Positions 7,585-16,427 of a DNA stretch of 44,086 nt are shown piece after piece. The notes below the pieces were generated by a model that searched no databases, was not told the origin of the DNA, and worked only from the letters and a program-made list of their open reading frames with translations. The position numbers and the translations under genes are program-made. Origin of the DNA: an uncultured Senegalimassilia sp. (GTDB lineage: Bacteria > Actinomycetota > Coriobacteriia > Coriobacteriales > Eggerthellaceae). Every line of letters begins with the position of its first letter. The first letter of the stretch is position 1. The stretch covers positions 1-44,086 of the forward strand of contig NZ_CABQJR010000020.1 of the NCBI RefSeq assembly GCF_902464545.1, in the 5' to 3' direction.

Positions 7585-8751
7585 CTACTTCACGATGCGG
7601 ACGCGGTGAACGCCTTCGATGGCCGTGAGCTTGGCGACAAGCTCGTCGGTTGCGGGGGCGTTGAGGTCGAGCATGGTGTAGGCGGCGTTGCCGCGGGCCT
7701 TGTTCGTGAGGTTGTCGATGTTTGCTCCGACTTCGCCGAACACGCCGGTGATCTGGCTGAGCATGTCGGGCACGTTGGCATGCAGCACGGCGACGCGACC
7801 GCCCTGCGCGGGGGCGGGACCCATGTCGCAGGCGGGGTAGTTCACCGAGTTCTTGATGTTGCCGTTCTCCAGGTAATCCTTCATCTGCAGCGTTGCCATG
7901 ATGGCGCAGTTGTCCTCGGCCTCGGCGGTGCTGGCACCGAGGTGCGGCAGCACGATGGTGTTTTGCATGGCCATGACCTCGGGCGTTGCGAAGTCGGTGA
8001 CGTAGGTGGCCACGCGACCGGCCTCGAGGGCCTCTGCCATGGCGGCATTGTCGACCAGGGTGTCGCGGCTGAAGTTCATGACGGCGCAGCCAGGTTTGGC
8101 GACCTCAAGCTCATGTGCGCCGATCATGCCGCGCGTGGAATCCATGGCGGGCACGTGGATGGTGACGTAGTCGCTGCGATGCAGGACGTCGTCGAGGTTG
8201 GTGACGTGCTCGACGGAGGGGGACAGGCGCCAGGCGGCCTCGGCGGAGACGTAGGGGTCGTATCCAAGCACGTTCATGCCCAGGTCGATGGCGGCGTTGG
8301 CCACCAGTGCGCCGATGGCGCCCAGGCCGATGACGCCGAGCGTCTTGCCGGAAATCTCTTGGCCGGCGAAGGCCTTCTTCGCCTTCTCTGCGTCCTTGCC
8401 GATGGTGGGGGAATCGGCGTGCTCGCGGCACCAGGCGGCGCCGGGCAGGATGCCGCGGCTTGCCAGCAACATGCCGCACAGGACGAGCTCCTTCACGGCG
8501 TTCGCGTTGGCGCCAGGGGTGTTGAACACGACGATGCCGGCTTCGGCGCACTTGTCAAGCGGGATGTTGTTCACGCCCGCGCCGGCGCGGGCGACGGCCA
8601 GCAGGCCTTCGGGAAGGTCCATGTCGTGCATGGCGGCGCTGCGCACGAGCACGCCGGAAGCTTGCGCGATGTCGTCGGTGAGCTGGTAGTCGGATCCGAG
8701 CAGGTCGGTTCCCTTGGCGGAGATGTTGTTCAGGCAGTTGATGTAGCGCAT
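7585..8751 (-). CDS. serA: D-3-phosphoglycerate dehydrogenase with C-terminal ACT domain
   Basis: Oxidises 3-phosphoglycerate to 3-phosphohydroxypyruvate with NAD, the first step of serine synthesis. The 388-residue protein has the NAD-binding motif GVIGLGAIG near 145, and the catalytic residues of D-2-hydroxyacid dehydrogenases are placed as expected (VARAGAGVNNIP near 53; PHLGASTAEAE near 277). Residues 315-388 form an ACT domain (VAVLHANVPDMLSQITGVF), probably for serine feedback. The true start is the ATG at 8751, preceded by GGGGG at good distance; the frame stays open upstream without a ribosome binding site. A second serine-related gene, thrH, lies at 35308. Confidence 0.92.
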   Translation of the reverse strand: MRYINCLNNISAKGTDLLGSDYQLTDDIAQASGVLVRSAAMHDMDLPEGLLAVARAGAGVNNIPLDKCAEAGIVVFNTPGANANAVKELVLCGMLLASRGILPGAAWCREHADSPTIGKDAEKAKKAFAGQEISGKTLGVIGLGAIGALVANAAIDLGMNVLGYDPYVSAEAAWRLSPSVEHVTNLDDVLHRSDYVTIHVPAMDSTRGMIGAHELEVAKPGCAVMNFSRDTLVDNAAMAEALEAGRVATYVTDFATPEVMAMQNTIVLPHLGASTAEAEDNCAIMATLQMKDYLENGNIKNSVNYPACDMGPAPAQGGRVAVLHANVPDMLSQITGVFGEVGANIDNLTNKARGNAAYTMLDLNAPATDELVAKLTAIEGVHRVRIVK

Positions 8752-9002
8752 GAAGCCCCCTTCGGCATGTGCGGTTGCGGTTTGCGAACTAAATCTAGCT
8801 ATATGGTGGGTTTGCTTTTGGGCGAAGTCAACGATGCGGCGGCAGCCGGGCGTTTTGGGGCGGGTTTGGCGGCAGATTGCGGCTCGGTGAGCGGCGGCTC
8901 TTTCGAAGATGACGGGTTGTTTACCGGTGGTTTGCACCTTGGGTGGGCCTGTCGAGGTGTGCCATAATGACCAGTTGGGGAAAGAAAGGGGAAGAGGTTG
9001 AC

Positions 9003-9804
9003 ATGCTTCGCTATGATTCATTGCGGTCGGCCGATTGCAATCGCGTGCTGATGCAGGGGACGGCTGCTGCGGTCAATACCCCCGATGGCGCCGGCGCTTC
9101 GCTTAGGGCGGCCGACGATGCGGCTTTATGCGACACTGCGAAATCCGAGGCGATCAAGCTGGACCTGTATCATCTGGTGTGGATTTTCGCGGTATGCAGC
9201 GTGCTAGGGCTGATCGGTGAGACGGTGGTCAGCTATTTCGTTGATGGCCGATGGGAGAACCGCGCCGGGTTTTTTGTGGGGGCCTTTCAGCCCGATTTAC
9301 GGCGTTGGCGGTGTTCTGATGACGTTGGCGCTCGCTCGCTTGTCGGATGCGCGCGGCGGCGTGTTGTTCGGTGTGGCGGCTGTTGTCGGGGCTGCGTTCG
9401 AGTGGTTTGCCGGATGGTTCTGGGAGAACGCGTTCGGCATTGTGGCTTGGGATTATTCTTCGCAACCGTTCAATCTGGGTGGGCATACGTGTTTGGGCAT
9501 CGCGCTTGTATGGGGAGCTGCCGGCGTAGCGTGGGTGAAGCTGGCGTTGCCGGTGATGCAGCGCGCGGCCGATACGGTCCCCAATGCATGGCGTGCGCCG
9601 TTGGCCTGGGGATTGCTGGCGTTTTTCCTGGTGGATACGGCGGTGACGTTCGCGGCGTTCGATTGTTGGATGAACCGCTTGGCCGGGGCCGAGCCCGTCG
9701 ATGCCGTGCAGCGCCTCTTCGCCGCGCATTACGGCAACGATGTGATGGCGAACCGTTTTCAGACGATGTCGATGTACCCGTGCTTGGCGGGTTTCCGCGG
9801 GTGA
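9003..9804 (+). pseudogene. ABC-transporter-permease-like membrane protein (PF06541/CmpB type), frameshifted
   Basis: The first half (from ATG 9003, MLRYDSL, ribosome binding site GAAGAGG) encodes a hydrophobic helix and ENRAG in one frame; the second half (GFLWGPFSPIYGVGG and four more membrane segments) lies in the +1 frame. The join falls at a run of six T at 9270-9275: removing one T restores ENRAGFLWGPFSPIYGVGG, the conserved signature of PF06541 membrane proteins. The repaired protein would be about 266 residues. This is a real frameshift, a homopolymer sequencing error, or slippage at T6. The product is probably a five- to six-helix integral membrane protein of uncertain function. It is a single gene between serA and a terminator. 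Confidence 0.75.
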
Positions 9805-9869
9805 CGATGTGCCCTTGACCGGGTGCGAAGCGCTCGGGAAGGGTCTTCGAGGTTGCCTATACGTCAACA

Positions 9870-9906
9870 TGCCCGACGTGCTCGATACGCGTCGGGCACG
9901 TTCGTT
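9870..9906. terminator. Intrinsic terminator between the membrane protein gene and tetR
   Basis: TGCCCGACG at 9870-9878 pairs with CGTCGGGCA at 9890-9898 (9 bp), followed by CGTTCGTTTT on the plus strand. It sits between convergent genes. Confidence 0.6.
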
Positions 9907-9922
9907 TTCGGGCGGGTTTGGG

Positions 9923-10564
9923 CTACCGGTCGTTCATGCCGGCGATGCGCAGCGTGGCGCGGACCCGCTCGAGCACGGCTTCGTGGGGAATGCCTTGGGC
10001 GATCCCGATCTGCCTCACAAGGAAGTCCGAGTTGTTTTTCGCGAACGAGAGGAAGAAATCGGGAGGCGCTTCGCCGCTTTCGTGAAGGGCGCCGTAGGCG
10101 ATGATGCCGATGACGCCGCTGGTGCTATATTCGATGATCATGCGCGTGCTCTGGGAAAGCTCCTCGCCCTCGTCGCATAGGATCGCCTTCCAAGTGCCGA
10201 ACATGAGGCGCTTGACCTTAATGGAGAACGAGTCTATGCCGCCTTGTTTGATGAGCAGGGCGATCTTTTCCATGTCGTGCTTGGTGAACGCCTCGAAGCC
10301 GATGGCGGTCGACGATCCCGCAACGAGGCTGAGCATGTTCTGTAAAACGGACCCATTGCCGAGGACCTCGTCTTCGATGGCGCGGTCGACAAGATCGTCC
10401 ATGCTTTTGAAATGGTAGTAGAACGTGCCGCGGTTGAGTTCGGCCTGCTCGGTGACCATGCCGACGGTGATGTTGGCGAGTCGATGATGCTCGAGCAGGG
10501 CCCAGAATGCGTTTGCTAAGCGTATATCGGCGGTGTCGCGTTCGCTTTTCCTCGGTCGTGCCAT
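9923..10564 (-). CDS. TetR/AcrR-family transcriptional regulator
   Basis: Regulator of 213 residues. The N-terminal helix-turn-helix is clear (LANITVGMVTEQAELNRGTFYYHF, about 29-52), with the GTFYYHFKSMDDL signature of TetR proteins; the ligand-binding part is not diagnostic. The ATG at 10564 has AGGAG upstream, overlapping the stop of the large activase gene only 3 bp away, so the two form one operon with the regulator last. Its likely target is the palindrome CCAACA-AGG-TGTTGG at 15227-15241 in front of the activase. The ligand is unknown; an acyl-CoA or 2-hydroxyacid would fit the context. Confidence 0.88.
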   Translation of the reverse strand: MARPRKSERDTADIRLANAFWALLEHHRLANITVGMVTEQAELNRGTFYYHFKSMDDLVDRAIEDEVLGNGSVLQNMLSLVAGSSTAIGFEAFTKHDMEKIALLIKQGGIDSFSIKVKRLMFGTWKAILCDEGEELSQSTRMIIEYSTSGVIGIIAYGALHESGEAPPDFFLSFAKNNSDFLVRQIGIAQGIPHEAVLERVRATLRIAGMNDR

Positions 10565-10567
10565 GGC

Positions 10568-13500
10568 TTACTCCTGGTCCTTGGTGCCGGTGCTTTCGGC
10601 GTTTTGCCTGGGCTGGTGTTGCGCCTTCGCGTTCATAATGAGCATTTGCAAACGGTTCTCGATATTGGCGAAGCTGACATCGGGGTCGTAGTCGAGCGGC
10701 AGGATGTTCGCGTCGGGGTAGCGCGCCTTGAGCTGCTTGACGATGCCTCGCCCGACCACGTGGTTCGGCAGGCAGCCGAACGGCTGCAGGATGACGAACG
10801 CGCGGCAGCCGCGCGCGGCATGGTGCAGGATCTCGGCAGGGATGAGCACGCCTTCGCCGGCATCGAACGTGTGATGGATGATGGGGTCGCTTTCGCGTAC
10901 GAGCTCGGGCATGCGGCATGCGGGCTCGTAGAGCGGGTGGGCCTTCGCGATGCCGTCGCAGACGTCGTGCGCGATCTCGAACAGCCGGTTCGCCACGCGG
11001 TTGAACGCTTTGGCGGCGAAGGGCTGCGAGACATGGAATTCGCGTGCCTGCGCATCTTGGTAGAAGTAGGTTTTGCGGATGACGTCGGTCATGCGCGCCT
11101 CGATGATCTCCAGGCCGTTCGATTCAAGGTAGCGCTCGATGTCGTGGTTGGCGCCGGGGTGGAAGTTCAGCAGGTATTCGCCCACGATGAGCACCTGCGG
11201 GCGCGGGTTCGAGCGGTCGTAGCGAACGGTCCCCATGACGGCTATGGCCTGCTTGAAGCCCGCGATCGCGCCGCGGACGCCGTGCTTGCGTATACCCGAC
11301 ATGACGCATTCGATAGCCTGGTCGAACGCCTTGTCGGCGCTGCCGGGCTCAAGCTCGTAGGGACGCATCTTGCGCAGCAGGTCCTCGAGCGCGTCGATCA
11401 TGGGTAGGCCGAACGCGACGCGGATGGCACTGCCGAGCGACATCTTGAAACCCGGGTGCATGTTGTGGGCGTCCTTGTCATCGTTGGTGATGATGGGGAC
11501 GTAGTCGTAGCCGGCGTCGTCGAGCGCCTTGCGCAGCAGCGCCGCGTAATGCGTCAAGCGGCAATCGCCGATGTATTTGCCGGTGCCGATGGCGACGGTA
11601 TGCGGGTCCCATTCGCCGCTGTCAAGCGCGGCGAGGGCTTCGCCGATGGTCATCTGCGCGGGGAAGCAGATGTCGTTGTGAACGTATCGTTTTCCCAGCT
11701 CGATGGCGCGTTCTCGGCCGATGTCAAGGGAGACGGCCTGCGCACCCTGGCGGGCGAACGCCGCCGACATGAGCAAGGAGAACGCGTGCGAGGTGTTCGG
11801 CACGAGGATGGTCTTGATGCGCCGGTCGGCCTTGACGTACTTGACGGGGTAGGGGTCGGGCAGCGGATGGGCGCCGGCGGGTGTCGAGGGGCTGGCGGGC
11901 GCGCCGCTTGCGGACGCGTCGGCCGCGGCGGTTTCGTCCCCGCTGGCGATGGAGCCGATGACGGCCTGGCGCGCACGGCGCTCGTCGACGGTTTCGATGA
12001 ACGAGCGCACGCGGATGCGCAGCGGCCCGGCGACGTCGGACTCGTCGAGCTTGAGGATGAGCGGCTGCTTGCCGGAGCGCTCCTTCATAAGGCGGCAGAT
12101 CTCGTCGGAAAGGTAGGCGTCGTGACCGCAGCCGAAGCTGACGAGCTGCACGTATTCGAGCGCGGGGGAATCGGCGGCGATGACGGCGCTGGCGAGCATG
12201 CGCTGGTGGAAGTTGTTCACGATGTCGATGCGGCTTGCCGACAGGTCGACGTCGGCGATGCCGGGGACGGCGTCGGGCGGCAGCACGGGATGCCCCATGT
12301 CGGAAAGCATTTTGGGCAGGTCATGGTTGACGAGCGGGTCGTTGTGGTAGGGGCGGCTGGCAAGCACGATGGCGTAGGTCCCGGCGCTGCGGGCGGATTC
12401 GATGGCCCGCGCGCCCGCCTCGGTCAGCAGCGTTTTGAACGCGCGCTGGGCCTTGTCGGCCTGCTTGATGGCGCGTATGGCCTGATCTGCGGGGATGCCG
12501 AACGTGCCTTCCAGGTAATCCACGAGCTGGCGGTCGCGGTCCTCGGTGGAGTACCAGTGGAACAACGGGCTGTCGAAGGGGATGCCCCAGCGCTCGGCGG
12601 GATCGTCGGAGCTTTTCACCACCATGGGATAGCCTTTCACCACGGCGCACATGGATACGCTGGTGGATGCCGTGTTCTCGCTGGGCACGGTGGTGATGAT
12701 GGGCATGAAGATGCGGTCGACGCCGGCGCGCGCGAGCTCGTGGACGTGCCCGTGCACGAGCTTCGCCGGGAAGCAGATGGTGTCGGAGGTGACCTGGGGC
12801 AATCCTTCTTCGAACATGGCGCGCGTGGACGGGCGCGAAAGGCGGATGGCGAACCCGAGCGAACGCAGCAGCACGTTCCAGAACGGCATGGCGTCCCAGA
12901 ACGCCAGAACGCGCGGGATGCCGATGGTGATGCCGCGGTCGGGAGCGATTTGTTCGATGGGCCAGTCTTGGAAGAGGAGCTTTTGGCGCGTTTCGAAGAG
13001 GTTCTCGCCTGTTTTGGCGCGCTCGTCGGCGGTTTTGAGCGCCGAGCGCGTGGCGGGGTCGGTCGGGTCGCCTACGATTTCGCCGCGCGGGCAGCGGTTG
13101 CCCGTGACGAAGGTGGTGCCGTCGGCGAAGGAGATGACGGTGCGGTTGCAGCGGTTGGCGCAAAACGGGCAGGCGACGTTGGCGTGCTGTTGGTAGGAAA
13201 GCGCGCCGAGCGCGTCGAAGCCGATGAATGTGCTGGCGGTCGTGGCGGGGTTTGGCGCGCCGGTGGGGCGGGTCGCGCGGGGGCCGGGTTCGCTTTCTGC
13301 GCATTTTGCCTGTTCGTCGGCCTGTTTTGCCATGTGGTCGCGCGTGAGCAGCGCCACGCCGATGGCACCCATGAGCCCAGGGTAGGGTGCGCGCGAGACG
13401 GGGCGGCCGATATGCTGCTCAAGGGCGCAAAGCACCGCGTCGTTGCGGAACGTGCCGCCCTGCACCACGATGTGCTCGCCGAGGCTGTCGAGGTTGGGCA

Positions 13501-15148
13501 CGCGCACCACCTTCGTGAACACGTTCGCGATGATCGAGCGGCACAGGCCCGCCATGATGTCGGCAGGCGTGCGGCCGTTTTTCTGCTCGCTGACGATGCT
13601 GGAGTTCATGAACACGGTGCAGCGGCTGCCGAGCACGGCGGGCTGTTCGCTGGAGAACGCCGAGTCGGCGATCTGGGCCGTGGGGATGCCGAGCGTTTGC
13701 GCGAAGTTCTCGAGGAACGATCCGCAGCCGCTCGAGCAGGCCTCGTTCACCACGATGTTGCCGATGACGCCGTCGGAAAGCCAGATGGCCTTCATGTCCT
13801 GGCCGCCGATATCGAGGATGAAGCTGGCGTCGGGCACGTAGCGGGTGGCGGCGTGGGCGTGCGCCACCGTTTCGACCGTGTGGTAGTCGGCGTGCAGGGC
13901 GCGGTGGAACAGCAGCTCGCCGTAGCCGGTGGTGCCGACGCCGGCGATGTCGAGCGCGACGCCGGCGGAGGCGTATTCGCCGTGCAGGTCGATGAGCGCG
14001 CGGCGGGCGACTTGGAGCGGGTCGCCCTCGTTGTTGGCGTAGAAGCTGTCGATGAGCTGGCCGTCGTCGGCGACGAGGGCCAGCTTGGTGGTGGTGCTGC
14101 CCGAATCGATGCCGAGCCAGGCGCGAAGCCGCCCGTTGCGCGCGTGCGCTTTCGCGGCGGCGCTTTCGGGGCCGTGCGGCTCCTTGGGCAGCCGGTTGCG
14201 CTTCGTGAAGGCTTCGTGCTCGGCGGCGGTTTCGAAGAAGGGCGTGCCGGGGGCGTGGTCGTCGTCGGCGCTGGTGAAGCCGACGAGCGATGGCGCGGCA
14301 GTGGCGGGGTCGATGGTCGCGGGCGTGTCGGCGAACATGCCGGAAAGCGATAGCGCGGCGCCGCGGGCGACCATGGTCTCGGGGTGCTCGGGGACGATGG
14401 CCTGGTCATCGGCGAGGCCGAGCCGTTCCTTGAAGACGTCGACGAGCGTGGGGTTGAACGTGAGCGGGCCGCCTTCGAAGATGATGGGCGGACGCACGTC
14501 GATGCCCTGCGCAAGGCCGCCGAGCGTTTGCTTGGCGATGGCGTGGAATGCCGATAGGGCCAGGTCATCGCGTGATGCCCCCTGGTTGAGCAGGGGTTGG
14601 ATGTCGGTTTTCGCGTACACGCCGCAGCGGCCGGAGATGTCGTAGACCGTGCGTCCGCGGCCGGCAGCTTCGTTGAACTGCTCGATGGGGATGTTGAGGA
14701 CCGAGGCGATCTCGTCGATGAAGGCGCCCGTGCCGCCGGCGCAGCTGCCGTTCATGCGCATGTCGGCGACATCGAGCGCGCCGGTGGTTTCGTTGGCGCG
14801 GAAGAAGATCATCTTGGCGTCCTGGCCGCCGAGCTCGATGGCGCAGCGCGTGCGCGGGTAGAGCGCCTGGATTGCGCAGGCGTTGGCGACGACCTCCTGC
14901 ACGAACGGTACGCCGAGCTTGTCGGCGATAGGTGCCGCGCCGGAGCCGGTGAGCGCAAGCCTGATGTCGGCCTGCGGGAATAGCTTCGCGAGCGAGTTGA
15001 GCGCCGCGTGGACGCTTTTGGCCTGGCGTGCGCTGTGGCGTTCGTACGACGTGTGCAGCAAGTTGTGCGAACGCGCGTCGAGCGCGCAGATCTTCGTGGT
15101 CGTCGAGCCAACGTCGATCCCGACGTCGACGGCAGATATGTTTCCCAT
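10568..15148 (-). CDS. Giant fused 2-hydroxyacyl-CoA dehydratase activase / dehydratase-like protein
   Basis: 1526 residues combining two BadF/BcrA-type ATPase (activase) domains with a C-terminal DUF2229/HgdB-like half. Domain 1 has GIDVGSTTTKI (about 10-20), GGQDAKM and the iron-sulfur loop NGSCAGGTGAF. Domain 2 begins near 345 with GIDSGSTTTKL and has GGQDMKA and NEACSSGCGSF; each Cys loop would give one ligand of the bridging [4Fe-4S] cluster in a dimer. From about 655 come TGNRCPRGE, CFPAKLVHGH, SFGCGHD and CFPAQMTIGEA, typical of dehydratase-like subunits. Such activases drive ATP-dependent one-electron reduction. Whether the fused part is a dehydratase or another redox partner is unknown. 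The start ATG at 15148 has GAGGAA upstream. The tetR gene is co-transcribed. Confidence 0.88.
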   Translation of the reverse strand: MGNISAVDVGIDVGSTTTKICALDARSHNLLHTSYERHSARQAKSVHAALNSLAKLFPQADIRLALTGSGAAPIADKLGVPFVQEVVANACAIQALYPRTRCAIELGGQDAKMIFFRANETTGALDVADMRMNGSCAGGTGAFIDEIASVLNIPIEQFNEAAGRGRTVYDISGRCGVYAKTDIQPLLNQGASRDDLALSAFHAIAKQTLGGLAQGIDVRPPIIFEGGPLTFNPTLVDVFKERLGLADDQAIVPEHPETMVARGAALSLSGMFADTPATIDPATAAPSLVGFTSADDDHAPGTPFFETAAEHEAFTKRNRLPKEPHGPESAAAKAHARNGRLRAWLGIDSGSTTTKLALVADDGQLIDSFYANNEGDPLQVARRALIDLHGEYASAGVALDIAGVGTTGYGELLFHRALHADYHTVETVAHAHAATRYVPDASFILDIGGQDMKAIWLSDGVIGNIVVNEACSSGCGSFLENFAQTLGIPTAQIADSAFSSEQPAVLGSRCTVFMNSSIVSEQKNGRTPADIMAGLCRSIIANVFTKVVRVPNLDSLGEHIVVQGGTFRNDAVLCALEQHIGRPVSRAPYPGLMGAIGVALLTRDHMAKQADEQAKCAESEPGPRATRPTGAPNPATTASTFIGFDALGALSYQQHANVACPFCANRCNRTVISFADGTTFVTGNRCPRGEIVGDPTDPATRSALKTADERAKTGENLFETRQKLLFQDWPIEQIAPDRGITIGIPRVLAFWDAMPFWNVLLRSLGFAIRLSRPSTRAMFEEGLPQVTSDTICFPAKLVHGHVHELARAGVDRIFMPIITTVPSENTASTSVSMCAVVKGYPMVVKSSDDPAERWGIPFDSPLFHWYSTEDRDRQLVDYLEGTFGIPADQAIRAIKQADKAQRAFKTLLTEAGARAIESARSAGTYAIVLASRPYHNDPLVNHDLPKMLSDMGHPVLPPDAVPGIADVDLSASRIDIVNNFHQRMLASAVIAADSPALEYVQLVSFGCGHDAYLSDEICRLMKERSGKQPLILKLDESDVAGPLRIRVRSFIETVDERRARQAVIGSIASGDETAAADASASGAPASPSTPAGAHPLPDPYPVKYVKADRRIKTILVPNTSHAFSLLMSAAFARQGAQAVSLDIGRERAIELGKRYVHNDICFPAQMTIGEALAALDSGEWDPHTVAIGTGKYIGDCRLTHYAALLRKALDDAGYDYVPIITNDDKDAHNMHPGFKMSLGSAIRVAFGLPMIDALEDLLRKMRPYELEPGSADKAFDQAIECVMSGIRKHGVRGAIAGFKQAIAVMGTVRYDRSNPRPQVLIVGEYLLNFHPGANHDIERYLESNGLEIIEARMTDVIRKTYFYQDAQAREFHVSQPFAAKAFNRVANRLFEIAHDVCDGIAKAHPLYEPACRMPELVRESDPIIHHTFDAGEGVLIPAEILHHAARGCRAFVILQPFGCLPNHVVGRGIVKQLKARYPDANILPLDYDPDVSFANIENRLQMLIMNAKAQHQPRQNAESTGTKDQE

Positions 15149-15226
15149 CGTTGTTCCTCAGGTGGTGCAGGGTGGCGCGAAAAGCGCGCCGCAAAAGCGT
15201 TTCGTTCGATTCCCATGGTAGTTTAT

Positions 15227-15241
15227 CCAACAAGGTGTTGG
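15227..15241. promoter_or_regulatory. Probable TetR operator upstream of the activase operon
   Basis: Perfect palindrome CCAACA-AGG-TGTTGG, 79 bp before the activase start. The wider word TTATCCAACAAGGTG (15223-15237) recurs on the opposite strand at 15300-15313 as CACCTGTTGGATAA, lacking only one A. The size and symmetry fit a TetR-type operator, and a TetR gene ends this operon. Binding is inferred. Confidence 0.5.
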
Positions 15242-15397
15242 GAAAAAAGCGACAAGATATCGGTTTTGTCACGATTTTCGGGCCTGTTTTCGGGCGATGC
15301 ACCTGTTGGATAAGGTTATTTCGCCTGGTCTTCCCGCATTCTCCGTCTGCAATACCTATGAAGGGTTGGGTGGGTGAAACGGGATAGTTGACAAGGG

Positions 15398-15406
15398 TGC
15401 TAGAAT
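15398..15406 (+). promoter_or_regulatory. Extended -10 promoter element of yebC
   Basis: TGCTAGAAT is an extended -10 (TGn plus TAGAAT) 39 bp before the yebC ATG. A TTGACA at 15388-15393 lies too close to act as the -35 for this -10. Confidence 0.4.
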
Positions 15407-15444
15407 TATCAGCTGGTATTTGCTGTAATTCGAAGGGACGTGCT

Positions 15445-16245
15445 ATGTCAGGGCATTCTAAGTGGGCAACCACGAAACATCGCAAGGCTGCGCAGGACGC
15501 TAAGCGCTCTGCGTTGTTCTCCAAGCTGTCGCGCAACATCACCGTTGCTGCCAAGGAGGGTGGCGACCCGAACCCCGACAACAACGCGTCGCTGGCCGCC
15601 GCAATCGAGAAGGCAAAGGGCTATTCCCTGCCCAAGGACAAGATCAAGACCGCCATCGACAAGGCCTTCGGTTCCGGTAAGGACGCCGCGAACTACGAGA
15701 CTGTCGTGTACGAGGGCTACGGCCCCTGCGGCGTGGCCATCCTCTGCGAGGCGCTGACCGACAACCGCAACCGCACCGCTGCCGACGTGCGCGCCGCATT
15801 CACCCATGCGGGCGGCAACCTGGGCACCTCCGGTTCCGTTTCCTACATGTTCGAGCGCAAGGGCCAGATCATGGTCCCCAAGGAGATCGAGACGGGCGAC
15901 AAGAAGCATCCCATGGGCCCGAACGGCGCCGCTGCCGATGAGGAAGAGTTCGAGATGGCCGTCATCGAGGCCGGCGGCGACGACTACGAGGACGCCGATG
16001 AGGAGTGGATCGTCTACACCCAGCCGTCCGACCTTATGGCCGTGAAGAAGGCCCTGGAAGAGCAGGGCGTGCAGGTCAAGGGCGCCGAGATGACCATGGA
16101 GGCCACCACGCCCGCAACCGTCACCGCCAACGACGCTAAGAAGGTCATGCGCCTGGTTGACAAGCTGGAAGAGCTTGAGGACCTGCAGAACGTGTACCAC
16201 ACCATGGATATCACCGAGGAGATCGCGGCTGCTCTGGACGAGTAA
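15445..16245 (+). CDS. yebC: YebC/PmpR-family regulatory/translation factor
   Basis: Conserved cytosolic protein of 266 residues. The N-terminus MSGHSKWATTKHRKAAQDAKR is the family hallmark, with KKMPKDNI-like and Y-EGYGP segments (here SLPKDKIKTAI and VYEGYGPCG) following. YebC proteins have been described as DNA-binding regulators and, more recently, as factors that help ribosomes translate proline stretches. The ATG at 15445 is the family start; the open frame upstream to 15388 lacks conserved residues. It is directly upstream of ruvCAB, the common bacterial order, but a strong terminator separates them here. Confidence 0.94.
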   Translation: MSGHSKWATTKHRKAAQDAKRSALFSKLSRNITVAAKEGGDPNPDNNASLAAAIEKAKGYSLPKDKIKTAIDKAFGSGKDAANYETVVYEGYGPCGVAILCEALTDNRNRTAADVRAAFTHAGGNLGTSGSVSYMFERKGQIMVPKEIETGDKKHPMGPNGAAADEEEFEMAVIEAGGDDYEDADEEWIVYTQPSDLMAVKKALEEQGVQVKGAEMTMEATTPATVTANDAKKVMRLVDKLEELEDLQNVYHTMDITEEIAAALDE

Positions 16246-16270
16246 GCGCGCGGAACATCCTTCGCGAACG

Positions 16271-16297
16271 AAAGGCCTCCCTGGCGGGAGGCCTTTT
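16271..16297 (+). terminator. Intrinsic terminator after yebC
   Basis: AAAGGCCTCCC at 16271-16281 pairs with GGGAGGCCTTT through a TGGC loop, ending in five Ts. Textbook rho-independent terminator 25 bp after the yebC stop. Confidence 0.9.
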
Positions 16298-16395
16298 TGC
16301 GCGCTGGGGCCTTGCGTCGGGCGGATGGTTTTGGAAAGAAGCAGGGGCGGGAAAATCGTTGAGGGAATGCGAACATCTGTGTGGTAGTATGTCCA

Positions 16396-16409
16396 CGAAC
16401 AAATGTTTG
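16396..16409. promoter_or_regulatory. LexA-like SOS box in front of ruvC
   Basis: CGAACAAATGTTTG matches the actinobacterial/Gram-positive SOS box CGAAC-N4-GTTCG with one change (T for C). It directly follows an extended -10 (TGGTAGTAT, 16382-16390), so it covers the expected transcription start, 19 bp before the ruvC ATG. A half site CGAACAT lies at 16370-16376. Confidence 0.6.
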
Positions 16410-16427
16410 AACGGATAAGGCGGGCGG

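Larger units (their letters stand above)
15149..15444. other. Divergent control region between the activase and yebC
   Basis: Holds a probable TetR operator (15227-15241), a second related site on the other strand (15300-15313), and the yebC promoter (extended -10 at 15398-15406). No gene seen. Confidence 0.5.

Noticed and set aside
11456..14353. Very long plus-strand open frame opposite the activase
   Set aside because: Antisense shadow caused by high GC; the minus strand has clear conserved domains.
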